Numbered from the stretch's first letter, positions 36,485 to 45,707 are shown. The stretch: DNA of 64,000 nucleotides from Nannocystis exedens (GCF_002343915.1 NZ_NETK01000001.1:10254001-10318000), one strand, 5' to 3'. A program made the numbers and translations. The notes: generated by a model not told the origin, from the sequence alone.

Positions 36485-37528
36485 TCAGTTGCCGGAGGGC
36501 GGCGGGGCGGAGGTGGTCGGCGGCTGGCTGCTGGCCGGGGGCTCGCCGCCGGCGGGCGCGGGCGGGGCGGCCTCGGCGTTGCACTCCTCGGAGCCGACGT
36601 AGTCGGGGTGGCAGGGGTCGCTGATGTCCTGCACCTTGGCCGCCGCGGCGCCGCCGGTCTGGCTGGCCGGTTTGGCCCAGTTCACCTCGGTCTTGGCGAA
36701 GGTGTTGGTGTTGCCGGCGTCGAAGATCTGCTCCTCGTTGACGTAGCTGTAGAGGTACTGCTGCTCGGTGGCGAACAGGGCGGTGATCGTCGACTGCTTC
36801 TTGACCTCGTGGCTGCCGGCCGAGGTGGTGGTGATCTCGGTCTCGTCGGTGTCGGTGACGAGGCGCGCGACGGTGATCGGCGGCTCGCCGGTCTTGTAGA
36901 AGCCGTCGAGCTTGCTGGTGACGGTGCCCTCGCTGTAGCGGCCCAGCTTGCCCCTGCGGCCGCGCTTCTTGTCGTCCTTCCAGGTGTCGCCGGCCTTGAG
37001 CGGGCGCGCGGGGACGGTGAGGAAGGCGGTCTCGAGCGCGTCCAGGGCCTGCTGCAGGACGACGCGGAGCTCGGCCGAGAGGTCGTCCGGGAGCTCGGGC
37101 ATGTGGAGGATCTTGCCGCTGTCGTCGACGTTGAAGTCGACCTCGAGGCCCTGCAGCTGCTGGCTGGCGGTGCGGTTGAACTCGGCGACGCTGACCGGGA
37201 AGCTCGGCGGGAGGCTCCACTTGACCGAGACGCCGCTGAAGCGGGCGGTGACGGCGGTGCCGCCGCGAGTCTCGTCAGGGCCGCGGACGGTCAGGGTGAG
37301 GTCGAAGCTGAAGCTCTGCGAGGTGCTGGTGGCGCTGCTGGCGGCGCGGATGGTGGCGCTGCGCCGCACGCTGCCCTGATAGACCTGGCCGGGCGTGAGG
37401 TCGTAGCGGAGCGTGATGCCCTCGGCCGGCGCCTCGACCTTGGTGAGGCCGGGCCCGGTGTTGCAGCCGGACAGCGACGGAGCAGCACAGAGGAGGAGGG
37501 CGAGGAGCCAGCGAGGGGCGGAGGCCAT
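36485..37528 (-). CDS. DUF6263-like lipoprotein, second copy
   Basis: A 347-residue lipoprotein; ATG 37528 begins the signal peptide, which ends in LSGC (Cys22). The mature part opens ITLRYDLTPGQVYQGSV, matching the opening of the 10715-11776 protein (LRLKLTAGQEQAMV). It continues through alternating strands, VPARPLKAGDTWKDDK (compare LGVGAKWTV) and a Gly/Pro/Ser-rich tail with two Cys (PCHPDYVGSEEC). The function is unknown; the family is exported and often found in myxobacteria and Bacteroidetes. It is convergent with alr and downstream of the L,D-transpeptidase gene on the same strand. Confidence 0.7.
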   Translation of the reverse strand: MASAPRWLLALLLCAAPSLSGCNTGPGLTKVEAPAEGITLRYDLTPGQVYQGSVRRSATIRAASSATSTSQSFSFDLTLTVRGPDETRGGTAVTARFSGVSVKWSLPPSFPVSVAEFNRTASQQLQGLEVDFNVDDSGKILHMPELPDDLSAELRVVLQQALDALETAFLTVPARPLKAGDTWKDDKKRGRRGKLGRYSEGTVTSKLDGFYKTGEPPITVARLVTDTDETEITTTSAGSHEVKKQSTITALFATEQQYLYSYVNEEQIFDAGNTNTFAKTEVNWAKPASQTGGAAAAKVQDISDPCHPDYVGSEECNAEAAPPAPAGGEPPASSQPPTTSAPPPSGN

Positions 37529-37584
37529 GGCCCGGAACATACGCGGGCGCGCGTCGCACGGTCAACCGGCGCCGATCCGACGCG

Positions 37585-39024
37585 CTATCCGGCCGCGGCC
37601 GCGGCCGGGACGGCCTCCGCCGCCGCGGCAGCAGCTTCGGCCCGGCGCTCGTCGGCCTCCTCCTGCTTGCGCTTCTCCTCCTCGGGGTCCGGCGGGCCGA
37701 TCGGCCGCTCCTGAACGAAGGCCTGATCGGGCGGGAGGCTGGAGTCGCGGACGTGGACGACGACGCTGCGCTCGAGATCGGCGGGCAGATAGCCGGTCCA
37801 CCCGGCCGGCAGCGCGGGCGCGACCCACTCGAACAACCAGCGGGCGTCGAGCGGGGCGAGGTTGACGCAGCCGTGGCTGCGCCGCTTGCCGAACTGGTCG
37901 TGCCAGTAGGCGCCGTGGAGCGCGTTGTGGCCCTGGAAGAGCATGACCCAAGGGACATGTTCGACCATGTACGGGTTGTCCTCGTAGTCCTGGTTGGCCA
38001 TGGTCATGCTCGCGACCTTGGCCCAGATCGGGTAGTTGCCCCTCGGTGTCGGCGAGCCCTTGCCCGAGCTGACGAGGGTGGCGTACACGGGCCGCTCGCC
38101 GCGGTAGGCGACGAGGACCTGCTCGCCGAGGTCGACGTCGATCCACTGATCGTCGCCGCTGGCGAGCCGGTTGTCGCGCAGGGCGCCCTCGGGGATCGGG
38201 GTGAAGACGACCTCGTTGAGGTTCTTGGCCTGGACGTAGCGGCCCTCGCCGATCTTCCACCAGCGATCGGGGTCGGCCTCGCCTGTCTCTTCGAGCAGGT
38301 CGACGCGCTCGCGCAGGCCGAGGGCGCCGACCTGGGCGGCCTTGACGTCGGGCTCGGCGAGCACGGGCACCTTGTCGCGCGAGGACCAGGCGAAGGCGGG
38401 GCCGATGGCGGCGGCGCTGTCGATGAAGACGCCGCGCCACGCCGAGCCCTGGCCGAGCCAGCCGACGGCGGACTTGCTGACGAGCTGGCCGTCGACGGTC
38501 TCGACGTAGGCGGCGCCGTCGACCTCGAGCGTGCGCGCGACGGCGAGGTTCATGCCCTCGCTGAGGCTGCGCGCGGCGACGCCGGAGCGCACGCCGTCGA
38601 CGCCGCGGTACATGAGGGCGCCCTCTTCGCGGACCTTGGCGTAGTCGAAGGGCAGGCGACGATCGCCGCGCATGCGCTCGCCGAGGGCGTGGCCGACGGC
38701 CGGCTGCTCGCGCCCGGGCCTGACGTGCTCAGAGCAGACGTAGCCGAACGGGTAGACGGCGTACCACGGCTTGCCCTTGCAGCCGTTGTTGTCGCGGCTG
38801 GCGACCTGGCCGCGCACGAGCAAACGTGTCCCTTTGGCCATGGTGGCGATCCGCTTGCTCGGCGACCACGGCCGCGTGCGAATGCCGGTCTCGGGCCAGT
38901 GGGTCTCGACGATCGCGGCGGGCGCCGCGTCGACCTTGATGCCCTCGCGCGCCTCGTCCACGGGCTCGAGACGGCCGAGCGCGGCGAAGGTGCGGAGGAC
39001 GGTCCAGGCGACGAGGAGCTGCAC
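37585..39024 (-). CDS. L,D-transpeptidase (YkuD domain)
   Basis: A 479-residue enzyme. Residues about 45-290 have SH3-like strands and Trp/Arg-rich motifs, including repeated Val/Gly-rich binding segments. The catalytic YkuD domain (about 300-425) has LFQGHNALHGAYWH and the nucleophile Cys in RRSHGCVNLAPLDARW (about 388). Such enzymes make 3-3 cross-links in peptidoglycan or attach proteins to it. The C-terminus is a charged, Ala/Glu-rich coiled tail. The N-terminal hydrophobic stretch is short and does not give a clear signal peptide, so the true start may differ. It is close to alr and a DUF6263-like lipoprotein gene, consistent with an envelope theme. Confidence 0.85.
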   Translation of the reverse strand: MQLLVAWTVLRTFAALGRLEPVDEAREGIKVDAAPAAIVETHWPETGIRTRPWSPSKRIATMAKGTRLLVRGQVASRDNNGCKGKPWYAVYPFGYVCSEHVRPGREQPAVGHALGERMRGDRRLPFDYAKVREEGALMYRGVDGVRSGVAARSLSEGMNLAVARTLEVDGAAYVETVDGQLVSKSAVGWLGQGSAWRGVFIDSAAAIGPAFAWSSRDKVPVLAEPDVKAAQVGALGLRERVDLLEETGEADPDRWWKIGEGRYVQAKNLNEVVFTPIPEGALRDNRLASGDDQWIDVDLGEQVLVAYRGERPVYATLVSSGKGSPTPRGNYPIWAKVASMTMANQDYEDNPYMVEHVPWVMLFQGHNALHGAYWHDQFGKRRSHGCVNLAPLDARWLFEWVAPALPAGWTGYLPADLERSVVVHVRDSSLPPDQAFVQERPIGPPDPEEEKRKQEEADERRAEAAAAAAEAVPAAAAAG

Positions 39025-39106
39025 GGCGAGACGCTACCACGGCCGCGCGCGCGGTCCGCAAAGTCGTCCACGCGCGGAGGGGTGGCGGATATTCCGGCGC
39101 ACCGGC

Positions 39107-40690
39107 TCAGGAGCCGGAGCTGGCGCCAAGGACAGGCAGCGGGAACTTGTTGCGCCGCTCCGCCGCCTTGCCGCGCCGCCGCGCCCACGCGGCTTCGTCG
39201 CCGAACTTGAGCGGACGGTCGACGGGCGGCGTGGTCTCGAAGGCACGGATCCAGTCGGCGTAGCGCGCGCCGGCTCGCACGGCCTGGATCGCGGCGTGCC
39301 CGGCGTCAGGACCGCGCTGGGCCAGGAAGTACTCGATGTGCGCCCAGCGCGGCGACTGCGGCCGGATCTCGACCTTGCCGCCGAGTCCGCTGCGGATCCG
39401 TCGCAGCCGCTCCTCGGCCGCCTTGACGCCGAAGAAGGCCTGGCCGTCGAGCGGGGTGTTCCGCTTGGCGACGAAGGTGGAGAAGGTCAACGCGAGGCGA
39501 CCGATGCCGGCCAGCTCGCGGGCGAAGCGGATGAGCTCGTCGACGTCGGCGTCGGTCTCGCCGGGCGCGCCGATCATCTCGTAGACCTTGAGGCGGTGGA
39601 ACCCGTGCTCGTGGACGAGCTTGGCGGCGCGCAGGAGGTGCTCTTCCTTGATCTTGCGATCGAGGAGGAGGCGCATGCGCTCGCTGATGCCGTCGGAGGC
39701 GACGGTGATCGTGCGGTGACCGCTGCGCTGCATGTCGCGCAAGAAGGTTGGAGTGAGGCGATCGGCGCGCAGGCTGGAGATGCTGACGGAGCGGCCGGAC
39801 TCGACGAGGCTGGCGACCAGCGGCTCGAGGTCGGGGTGGTCGGTGACGGCGGCGCCGACGAGGCCGACCTTGCGCGCCTGCTCGGGCACGAGGTCGAGGA
39901 CGCGATCGATCTCGACCAGGCGCATGCCGCCGCCCGGCTGGATCCGCATGACGCAGAAGGCACACTGGCGCGAGCAGCCGCGCTCGGGCTCGACGAGGAA
40001 CATGTCGGCGAGCTCGGTGTCGGGGGTGAGGATCGCCGAGTAGGCCGGGACGCGCTCCTTGCTAGCGCGCGCGGGCTCCGGCAAGTCGTGCCACAGGCCG
40101 GGGCTGAGCTCGCCGACGATGGTGTGCGGGAGCTCGGCAGCGGCGGCGATGGCCGGCTCGCGGCGACGATGCGAGAGCAATCGCTCGATCGCGTCGGGCA
40201 GCACGTCCTCGGCCTCGCCGGCGATCAGCAGATCGGCGAAGGGCAGCAGGCTGCTGGGGTTGGAGAAGGTGAGGGGACCGCCGAAGACGAGGATCGGGTC
40301 GTGTTCGCGGCGCTCGGCGGCCAGCACCGGAATACCTGACCCTTCGAGCAGGCGGACGAGGCCGGCGAGCTCGAGCTCGTAGGCGACCGAGATGGCGACG
40401 ACGCGGTACGACGACAGCGGGCGCTCGCCCTCGTAGGTGAGGATCGGCCGCTTCGGCTGCGGCCAGGGCAGCGCCATCGGCTCCCACGCGTCGGGCAAGA
40501 AGGCCCGGTGCGCGCCGATCTGCAGCTCGTGCAGCAGACGGTAGAGCGTCTGGTAGCCGAGGCTCGACATGCCGGCGCGATAGGGACTCGGATAGGCGAA
40601 GGCGACCTCGGAAGGTCGCCCCACGCCCAGAGTCCCGATCTCTCGGTCCAGACGGGCCCGCAGCAGGGCCCGCTCGTCGCTCACGGCCAT
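39107..40690 (-). CDS. radical SAM protein with B12-binding-like N-terminus
   Basis: A 527-residue protein with the 4Fe-4S radical SAM motif CSRQCAFC (about 239-246). The preceding 230 residues contain YRAGMSSLGYQTLYRLLHEL and PILVFGGPLTFSNPSSLLPFADLL, the layout of B12-binding-type radical SAM proteins of the TIGR03960/YgiQ-like class. MIGAPGETDADVDELIRFA and SISSLRADRLTP are conserved TIM-barrel elements. The reaction is not known for this group. The stop is 83 bases before the L,D-transpeptidase start on the same strand. Confidence 0.85.
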   Translation of the reverse strand: MAVSDERALLRARLDREIGTLGVGRPSEVAFAYPSPYRAGMSSLGYQTLYRLLHELQIGAHRAFLPDAWEPMALPWPQPKRPILTYEGERPLSSYRVVAISVAYELELAGLVRLLEGSGIPVLAAERREHDPILVFGGPLTFSNPSSLLPFADLLIAGEAEDVLPDAIERLLSHRRREPAIAAAAELPHTIVGELSPGLWHDLPEPARASKERVPAYSAILTPDTELADMFLVEPERGCSRQCAFCVMRIQPGGGMRLVEIDRVLDLVPEQARKVGLVGAAVTDHPDLEPLVASLVESGRSVSISSLRADRLTPTFLRDMQRSGHRTITVASDGISERMRLLLDRKIKEEHLLRAAKLVHEHGFHRLKVYEMIGAPGETDADVDELIRFARELAGIGRLALTFSTFVAKRNTPLDGQAFFGVKAAEERLRRIRSGLGGKVEIRPQSPRWAHIEYFLAQRGPDAGHAAIQAVRAGARYADWIRAFETTPPVDRPLKFGDEAAWARRRGKAAERRNKFPLPVLGASSGS

Positions 40691-40712
40691 GCGTGAAGTC
40701 TAGCCGCGCCGA

Positions 40713-41704
40713 CTAGAAGCGCAGCGCGAAGGAGCCGGCCGCGCCGCCACCCGGCAGGGGCGCCGCGCCGAGGCCGGTGACCTCGAGCCGCTTCTTGCCG
40801 GCGTAGAAGCCCTTGCCCTTCTTCTTGTTGGTGCGATCGACGGCGATCATGGCGATGCCGCCGACCAGCAGCGCGCCGCCCGCCGCGATGAGGATCGGCG
40901 TGACGAGGTTGAGGGTCTTCAGCGAGTTGAAGTCGTCGTCGACGTCGCTGGTGTACTGACCCTGCGGGAAGGTCGTGATGACGCTGCCCGGAGCGGCGGC
41001 CTCTTCGATGCCGCTGGCCCGGTTCTTGGCGCCCACGAGGGTGCCGATGCCGCCGCCGACGGCGCCGACGCCGAGCACGGCGAGGACGACGCCTCCGATG
41101 AAGAGACCGGACACGCCGCGCTTCTTCGGCGCGTCGTCCTCTTCAGCGCTGCTGCTGCCGCCGCTCTTGCGCTTCTGCAGCAGCGGGTCCTCCTCGTCGG
41201 TCGCCGGACGCGAGGAGGTGTTGTTGTTGGTCGTCGTCGGCGTGGTCGCCGCCGCGGGACCGCCGGTGACACACTCGGGGTTGTTCTCGGACTTCTGCAG
41301 CAGGTCCTGCGCCTTCTTGCGCAGGTCGGCGTTGTTCTGCTCCTTGACGAGGAACAGCTCGAGGTACTGCTTGACGCGGGCGCAGTCCTTCAGCTCCCAC
41401 GCGTCCTGGCCGATGTTGAAGGCGAAGATGTGCTTGTCGGGCGCGAACGCGTAGGCCTGCTCGAACCGGATGACCGAGTTGTAGTAGTCCTCGCGGTCGT
41501 GGGCCGCCTTGGCCTCGCCGAACAGCTTCTTGGCCCAGGTGAGGCGCTCCTCCTGGGACAGAGTGCTCGGGTCGGGCGGCGCCTCGGGTTGGACGCCGTT
41601 GCCGCCCGGCGGGGGCGGGGCGGCGGACCGGCCCAGGCGACGGAGGTGGGCAGCGCGAGAGTGGTGCAGAGGAGGGCAGACAGCGAGGCGCGCAGGATCG
41701 ACAT
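40713..41704 (-). pseudogene. exported TPR-like membrane protein gene with a frameshift
   Basis: From ATG 41704 the reading gives a signal peptide, MSILRASLSALLCTTLALPT followed by SVAWA, and then breaks into Arg/Ser/Pro nonsense. A one-base shift near 41,620-41,632, in a GC-rich run just after the signal peptide, opens a protein-like frame down to 40713. This frame holds PDPSTLSQEERLTWAKKLFG, a TPR-like EDYYNSVIRFEQAYAFAPDK, ELFLVKEQNNADLRKKAQDL, a Thr/Asn linker, then two membrane helices (VSGLFIGGVVLAVLGVGAVG and LVTPILIAAGGALLVGGIAM). The restored product of about 330 residues matches a common myxobacterial type of exported TPR protein. The gene is either a recent pseudogene or carries a base-calling error. 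The function is unknown. Confidence 0.7.
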
Positions 41705-41729
41705 GGGCGGGTCGTTTCTCTGGGGTGGC

Positions 41730-42401
41730 TCAGCCGAACGGATCGGCGACTTCGCTCTTCTTCTTGGGCTCGGCCTTCTTGGCGCCGCCGCCTCCACCAC
41801 CGCCGCCTCCGCTGGGCTTTTTGGTCTTCTTGACCGTCTTCTTCGCGTCGGGCGTGGCGGCGGCGTTGGGGTCGGGCTGGCCGGGCGTGACGCCGGGCTG
41901 CGGGGGCGCGTTGGGATCGGGCTGGCCGGGCGTGGTGACGCCGGGCTGGCCCGGGACGTTCGGCTGGCCGGGGAGCGGCTGGCCCGGGACGTTCGGCTGG
42001 CCGGGGGCGCCGAGCTGGCCCGGCTGATTGGGCGCGGCCACCGGCGGGGGCTGGACCGGAGGCGTGGGCTCCTTGGTCTCGACCTTCGCGGGCGCGGGCG
42101 CAGGTGCGGGCGGCGGCGGCGGATCGGGCTTGAAGATCATCGCCAGAGCGACCGCGATGCCGGCGACGGCGACGCCGCCACCGAGCGCCATCGCGAGGAT
42201 CGGCTTCTGCGGCGGCGGGGCCTCCTGCACAGGCGCAGCGAAGGTCTCGGGCTGCGGGGGCGGCTCCGGCGGGGGAGGCGGTGGCGGAGGCTCGGGCTCC
42301 GGCACCATGGTCGGAGTCATTGCAAGCTCGTCGACGAGCTGACCGAGCAGGTCGTCAAACGCATCGGCGTTGCCGGATGTGGTCTTCTTGGGTGCAGCCA
42401 C
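41730..42401 (-). CDS. Pro-rich single-pass membrane protein
   Basis: A 223-residue protein of low complexity. The order is an acidic N-terminus, a Pro tract (about 38-52), one membrane helix (ILAMALGGGVAVAGIAVALA, about 68-88), a second Pro/Ala tract, four to five copies of a PGQPNVPGQP-like repeat (about 125-170), a Lys-rich segment with a run of nine Gly, and a charged tail. The topology is that of a small inner-membrane protein with a long periplasmic Pro-rich rod. I do not recognise a family. It ends 25 bases before the frameshifted TPR gene, so the two were probably one operon. Confidence 0.65.
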   Translation of the reverse strand: MAAPKKTTSGNADAFDDLLGQLVDELAMTPTMVPEPEPPPPPPPPEPPPQPETFAAPVQEAPPPQKPILAMALGGGVAVAGIAVALAMIFKPDPPPPPAPAPAPAKVETKEPTPPVQPPPVAAPNQPGQLGAPGQPNVPGQPLPGQPNVPGQPGVTTPGQPDPNAPPQPGVTPGQPDPNAAATPDAKKTVKKTKKPSGGGGGGGGGAKKAEPKKKSEVADPFG

Positions 42402-42499
42402 GGTGCCTCTCCTTCAACGGAGCCGAGAGCGGTTGGTCGATGTTAGCCTCTCGGGCAGGAGCGATACAAGGGTTTGCAGAAGTGCATCGGCGAAGATGT

Positions 42500-43471
42500 T
42501 CATCGCGCGGCGCTTTCGCTGGTGAGGCCAAGGCCGGTCTGCGCGCTCGCCAATGCGCGGACGAGGGATTCCACACGGTCGATCAACGCTGCCAAACGCG
42601 GGCGGCTGGACCGGATGGGCGCGGCTCCGGAGGTCGACGCGAACGCGGCGAGCTCCGGCCACACCGCGGATCTCGCCTCGTCCATGTAGAGCGCGCGATT
42701 CACCTCGAGCTGCAACGCGTGCTGTCCGGCCTCCGGTCTGCCGAACGAGCGCACGAGTTCGCCGCCGCGGTAGGGGTCGTTCAGGCGCACGGAGAGCGCG
42801 GGCCGACCGTCCGCAGACGCGCGGAGCGCCGCGAGCGCCCGCTGCTGCAGCCCCGGACTGCACGCGCCGCCCTCGTAAGTGCCGAGGATCAGGTCGCCGG
42901 GGACGCTGCTCGGCATGCTGTGGGCGTCGAGCAGGATGGCGTGGCCGAAGCGGGCCCGCCGGCGCGCGAGCAACACCGCGAGCGCGCGGTGGTAGGGCAG
43001 GTAGTAGCGGCTGAGTCGCTGCGCGAACTCGGCGTACGACAGCGGGCGGTCGAGGATGGGGATGTTGCCGACGGCGTTGCCCCACACGACGCCGCGGTTC
43101 TTGGCCTGCGGGCCGCACCAGCCGCGGCGATCGGGGCGCGGCGCGGGATGGTCCGGGACGATCTCGGGGCTCACGTCGTCGGGCGCGCGGTTGAGATCGA
43201 CGAGGAGCCGGCTGTACTCGGCGCGCACGACGGCAGCGCCGAGCGCCGTGGCGCGGCTGTAGAGCAGGTGGACCTCGTAATCGGCGTTGCGGGCGAACTC
43301 CACGGCGGGCCGCGCCCGCGAGGCGTCGGCGGGCCAGGCGAGGCCGACGTGCGGCAGGCTGATGACGAGCGGGGTGAGGTGCTCGGCCGGGATGAACCGG
43401 AAGGGCAACGCTGTCCCCGACGGCTGGCCGACGTCTTCGGCCGTGAGCTGCTCGAGCGCGGGTTCGATCAC
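42500..43471 (-). CDS. N-formylglutamate amidohydrolase-like protein
   Basis: A 323-residue protein of the FGase/HutG-like family of metal-dependent amidohydrolases. Motifs: LVISLPHVGLAWPAD near the start, EYSRLLVDLNRAPDD, YYLPYHRALAVLL, ILLDAHSMPSSVPGD and, near the end, HALQLEVNRALYMDE. These match the His/Asp-rich active site of N-formylglutamate deformylases. GTG 43471 overlaps the stop of the M61 peptidase gene (GTGA), giving tight coupling to an aminopeptidase. No hut genes are nearby, so the substrate is uncertain. Confidence 0.82.
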   Translation of the reverse strand: MIEPALEQLTAEDVGQPSGTALPFRFIPAEHLTPLVISLPHVGLAWPADASRARPAVEFARNADYEVHLLYSRATALGAAVVRAEYSRLLVDLNRAPDDVSPEIVPDHPAPRPDRRGWCGPQAKNRGVVWGNAVGNIPILDRPLSYAEFAQRLSRYYLPYHRALAVLLARRRARFGHAILLDAHSMPSSVPGDLILGTYEGGACSPGLQQRALAALRASADGRPALSVRLNDPYRGGELVRSFGRPEAGQHALQLEVNRALYMDEARSAVWPELAAFASTSGAAPIRSSRPRLAALIDRVESLVRALASAQTGLGLTSESAAR

Positions 43472-45309
43472 GGATCGCTCCAGCGCCGGCCGGACCAGGC
43501 TTCGAAGCGAGCGCGGGCGGCCGGGTCGGCGTCGTCGATGCGCTCGATCTGCGGGGCGCCGCGCGCAGCGGCGAAGGCGATCGGGAGCGTCAACACGCGT
43601 TCGCGCCGACTGATCAGGAGCTCGGCCGGCGCGCCGGGCTGCAGGTGGTCCCACACGCGGGCGGCGCGGGCTGAACGCAGGCGCAGCCAGTTGCCGTCGA
43701 TGCGGCGCGCGGCCAGCAGCTCGTCGCCGGAGGCGAGGCCGGCGCGCTCGGCGGGGGAGTCGGTGCGCACGAATTCGACCCAGGCGCTGCCGGCTCGATC
43801 CTGGACGGTGAATCCGAGGTCGATCAGGCCGGGCTGAACTGGCTTTTCGGACAGGCGAAGACCGAGCTGCGCGAGCGGGGCGAAGTCCAGGTCGATGGGC
43901 TTCGACCAGAGCGCGCGGACGGCGCCCGGGACCTCGCCGAGACCGCTGTGGTCCCCTAATACCTGTTCGAGATCTTCGACCGTAAATCCTGGACAGGAAT
44001 ACGTATTTTCAGTGGCCGGTCCGCGCGTGTCCCGGCTGCCCGGGCCGCGCCGCCAGAGCTCGGCGAGGACGCCGTCGAGGCCGCTGCCGCGCGGGCGCAG
44101 CTCGCGGAGCCAGAGGTCGAGGAGCAGCGCGACGAGGCTGCCCTTGAGGTAGTAGCTGACCGAGGCGTTGGGGCTGTCGTCCTGCGGACGGTACAGCTTG
44201 ACCCACGCGTCGAAGCTGGACTCCTCGAGCGACTGGACGAGGCGGCCGGGGGTGTCGCGCAGGCGGCCGATCGATTCGGCCAGCCGCTGCAGGTGGGCCT
44301 TGACGCTGATCTCGCCGCTGCGCAGGACCAAAAGGCCGTCGTAGTAGCTGGTGAAGCCCTCGGCGATCCACAGCTCGCGGGTGTAGTTCTCGCGGCCGTA
44401 GTCGAACGGACCGAGGGCGCGGGGCCGCAAGCGCTTGACGTTCCACGCGTGGAACAGCTCGTGGCTGGCGAGCTCGAGCAGATCGTAGACGCCGCCCTCG
44501 CTGTCGTCGTCGCGGTCGAGGTTGCCGGCCTGGACGCGCCGCGCAGCCGGCGCCCACGACTCCGGTTCGACGCCGAGGACGCTGCCGGCGAGGTGTTCGA
44601 GGCCGCCGCGAGCGCCGACGGCGGCGTGCACGAGGAAGGTGTAGTGGTCGTAGGGGCGCGCGGGCCAAAAGCGCTCGACCTGGTCGACGACGCGGGCGAG
44701 GCGCGGGAGGACGAAGTCGGGGAAGGGCTCGCCCCAGACGGCCAGGCGCACGTGCTCGCACGGCGTCGGGAGGTTGGTGACCGAGAGCTGGCCGGCCTCG
44801 ATCGGGGTGTCGAAGAGGGCGTCGAGGTCGGGGAGATCGACCTCGAAGTGACCCGGGCTGCGACGCTCCTGGCGGGCGGGGTCGGCGGCCAGGCTTACCC
44901 CCGACCAGCCGGGCAGCAGCTCGACGGCGACGCGGAACGGGCCGGCGTGGCCTTCGGGGACCAGGAACAGCTGCGGCGGATGAAGGTAGGCGTGGCTGGC
45001 GTCGTGGTGGGCGGTGCGGACGCTGAGGTCGTGGGCGTAAACGGTGTAGTCGACGACCAGCCGCTCACCCGGGCGGGTGGCGAGCTCGAACCGGTCCTTG
45101 GCGAGCTTGCGGATCTCTCGCGGGCTGTCGGCGACGTGGGCGGCGATCGTGCGGATGTTGCGCGCGTACTCGCGGATCACGTACGAGCCCGGGCTCCAGG
45201 CCGGCATCCAGAGCTGGCAGATCTCCCCGGTCGCAAACAGTTCCAGGCGGACGTGGATGAGGTGCGCCCCCGGCTGCGGAAACGTGATGCGGTAGGCGAC
45301 GGGATCCAC
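43468..45309 (-). CDS. M61-family (glycyl) aminopeptidase with PDZ domain
   Basis: A 613-residue peptidase. The N-terminal beta domain (about 1-170) starts DPVAYRITFPQPGAHLIHVR. The thermolysin-like catalytic domain has the zinc motif HELFH in LASHELFHAWNVKRL (about 281) and the downstream Glu ligand in LWIAEGFTSYYDGLL. The C-terminal PDZ domain lies at about 490-580 (LGFTVQDRAGSAWVEFV, SPAERAGLASGDELL). M61 enzymes release N-terminal Gly or Ala. No signal peptide is seen, so it is probably cytoplasmic. GTG 45309 opens the family homology; upstream in-frame sequence is Arg/Pro-rich. The next gene overlaps its stop by 4 bases. Confidence 0.9.
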   Translation of the reverse strand: MDPVAYRITFPQPGAHLIHVRLELFATGEICQLWMPAWSPGSYVIREYARNIRTIAAHVADSPREIRKLAKDRFELATRPGERLVVDYTVYAHDLSVRTAHHDASHAYLHPPQLFLVPEGHAGPFRVAVELLPGWSGVSLAADPARQERRSPGHFEVDLPDLDALFDTPIEAGQLSVTNLPTPCEHVRLAVWGEPFPDFVLPRLARVVDQVERFWPARPYDHYTFLVHAAVGARGGLEHLAGSVLGVEPESWAPAARRVQAGNLDRDDDSEGGVYDLLELASHELFHAWNVKRLRPRALGPFDYGRENYTRELWIAEGFTSYYDGLLVLRSGEISVKAHLQRLAESIGRLRDTPGRLVQSLEESSFDAWVKLYRPQDDSPNASVSYYLKGSLVALLLDLWLRELRPRGSGLDGVLAELWRRGPGSRDTRGPATENTYSCPGFTVEDLEQVLGDHSGLGEVPGAVRALWSKPIDLDFAPLAQLGLRLSEKPVQPGLIDLGFTVQDRAGSAWVEFVRTDSPAERAGLASGDELLAARRIDGNWLRLRSARAARVWDHLQPGAPAELLISRRERVLTLPIAFAAARGAPQIERIDDADPAARARFEAWSGRRWSDP

Positions 45310-45511
45310 GCCCGCAGGATAGCAAGGTGGTCCGGGCCGACGAATTTTTCGCGCCCGCGTCGCCGTTCGTGCCGCCCGGAAAATCGCCGCGAAGCGGGTT
45401 CCAAGGAGTACGGCCGACGCGTCGACCCGCGCGCCCCCGAGCACCTTCGCCGGTGCCCGGGTGGGTCACCCGCCGGCCCGCTGGTCCTCCGACCTCAACG
45501 TGTGGCCCATC
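45310..45511 (+). other. gene-free leader before an orphan terminator
   Basis: No protein-like frame occurs in this stretch between the M61 start and the terminator at 45512-45547. Several short stems can be drawn (for example around the repeated GGGTGGGTCACCC). Because a strong plus-strand terminator follows without any plus-strand gene before it, a small RNA transcribed rightward is possible. It does not match the SRP, tmRNA, 6S or RNase P signatures I know. Confidence 0.3.
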
Positions 45512-45547
45512 ACGCCGCAGCGAGCAGTCGCTGCGGCGTCGTTTTTT
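45512..45547 (+). terminator. strong rho-independent terminator, plus strand
   Basis: ACGCCGCAGCGA, loop GCAG, TCGCTGCGGCGT is a perfect 12-bp stem followed by CG and six T. It is the most canonical terminator in the window. No plus-strand gene precedes it within 1 kb or more, so its transcript is unknown. Confidence 0.85.
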
Positions 45548-45577
45548 GGGCCGCGGAAGTGCGTGAGACCAAAAGAG

Positions 45578-45607
45578 GAAAGCCCTCAGCGGGTGCTGAG
45601 GGCTTTC
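45578..45607 (-). terminator. rho-independent terminator of the tRNA unit
   Basis: GAAAGCCCTCAGC and GCTGAGGGCTTTC (45578-45590 and 45595-45607) form a perfect stem with loop GGGT. Read leftward it is followed by CTCTTTTGG. It lies just after tRNA-Glu on the minus strand. Confidence 0.8.
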
Positions 45608-45614
45608 GAGTGAG

Positions 45615-45686
45615 TGACCCTGTCGGGACTTGAACCCGAGCTTTCGGCGTGAGAGGCCAACGTCCTAACCGCTAGACTACAGGGCC
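45615..45686 (-). tRNA. tRNA-Glu (CTC)
   Basis: A 72-base cloverleaf. Acceptor GGCCCTG pairs with CAGGGTC, the D loop has the AGCGGTTAGG pattern, the anticodon stem-loop is TTGGC-CTCTCAC-GCCGA with anticodon CTC, and the T loop is TTCAAGT. CCA is not encoded. It lies 21 bases downstream of tRNA-Gln on the same strand. Confidence 0.93.
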
Positions 45687-45707
45687 AGAAACTCTCGGAC
45701 GTGGTAG

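Noticed and set aside
45310-45547. 4.5S/SRP RNA or tmRNA upstream of the orphan terminator
   Set aside because: The conserved SRP loop (GGTCAGGTCCGGAAGGAAGC) and the tmRNA alanine acceptor/tag features are absent.
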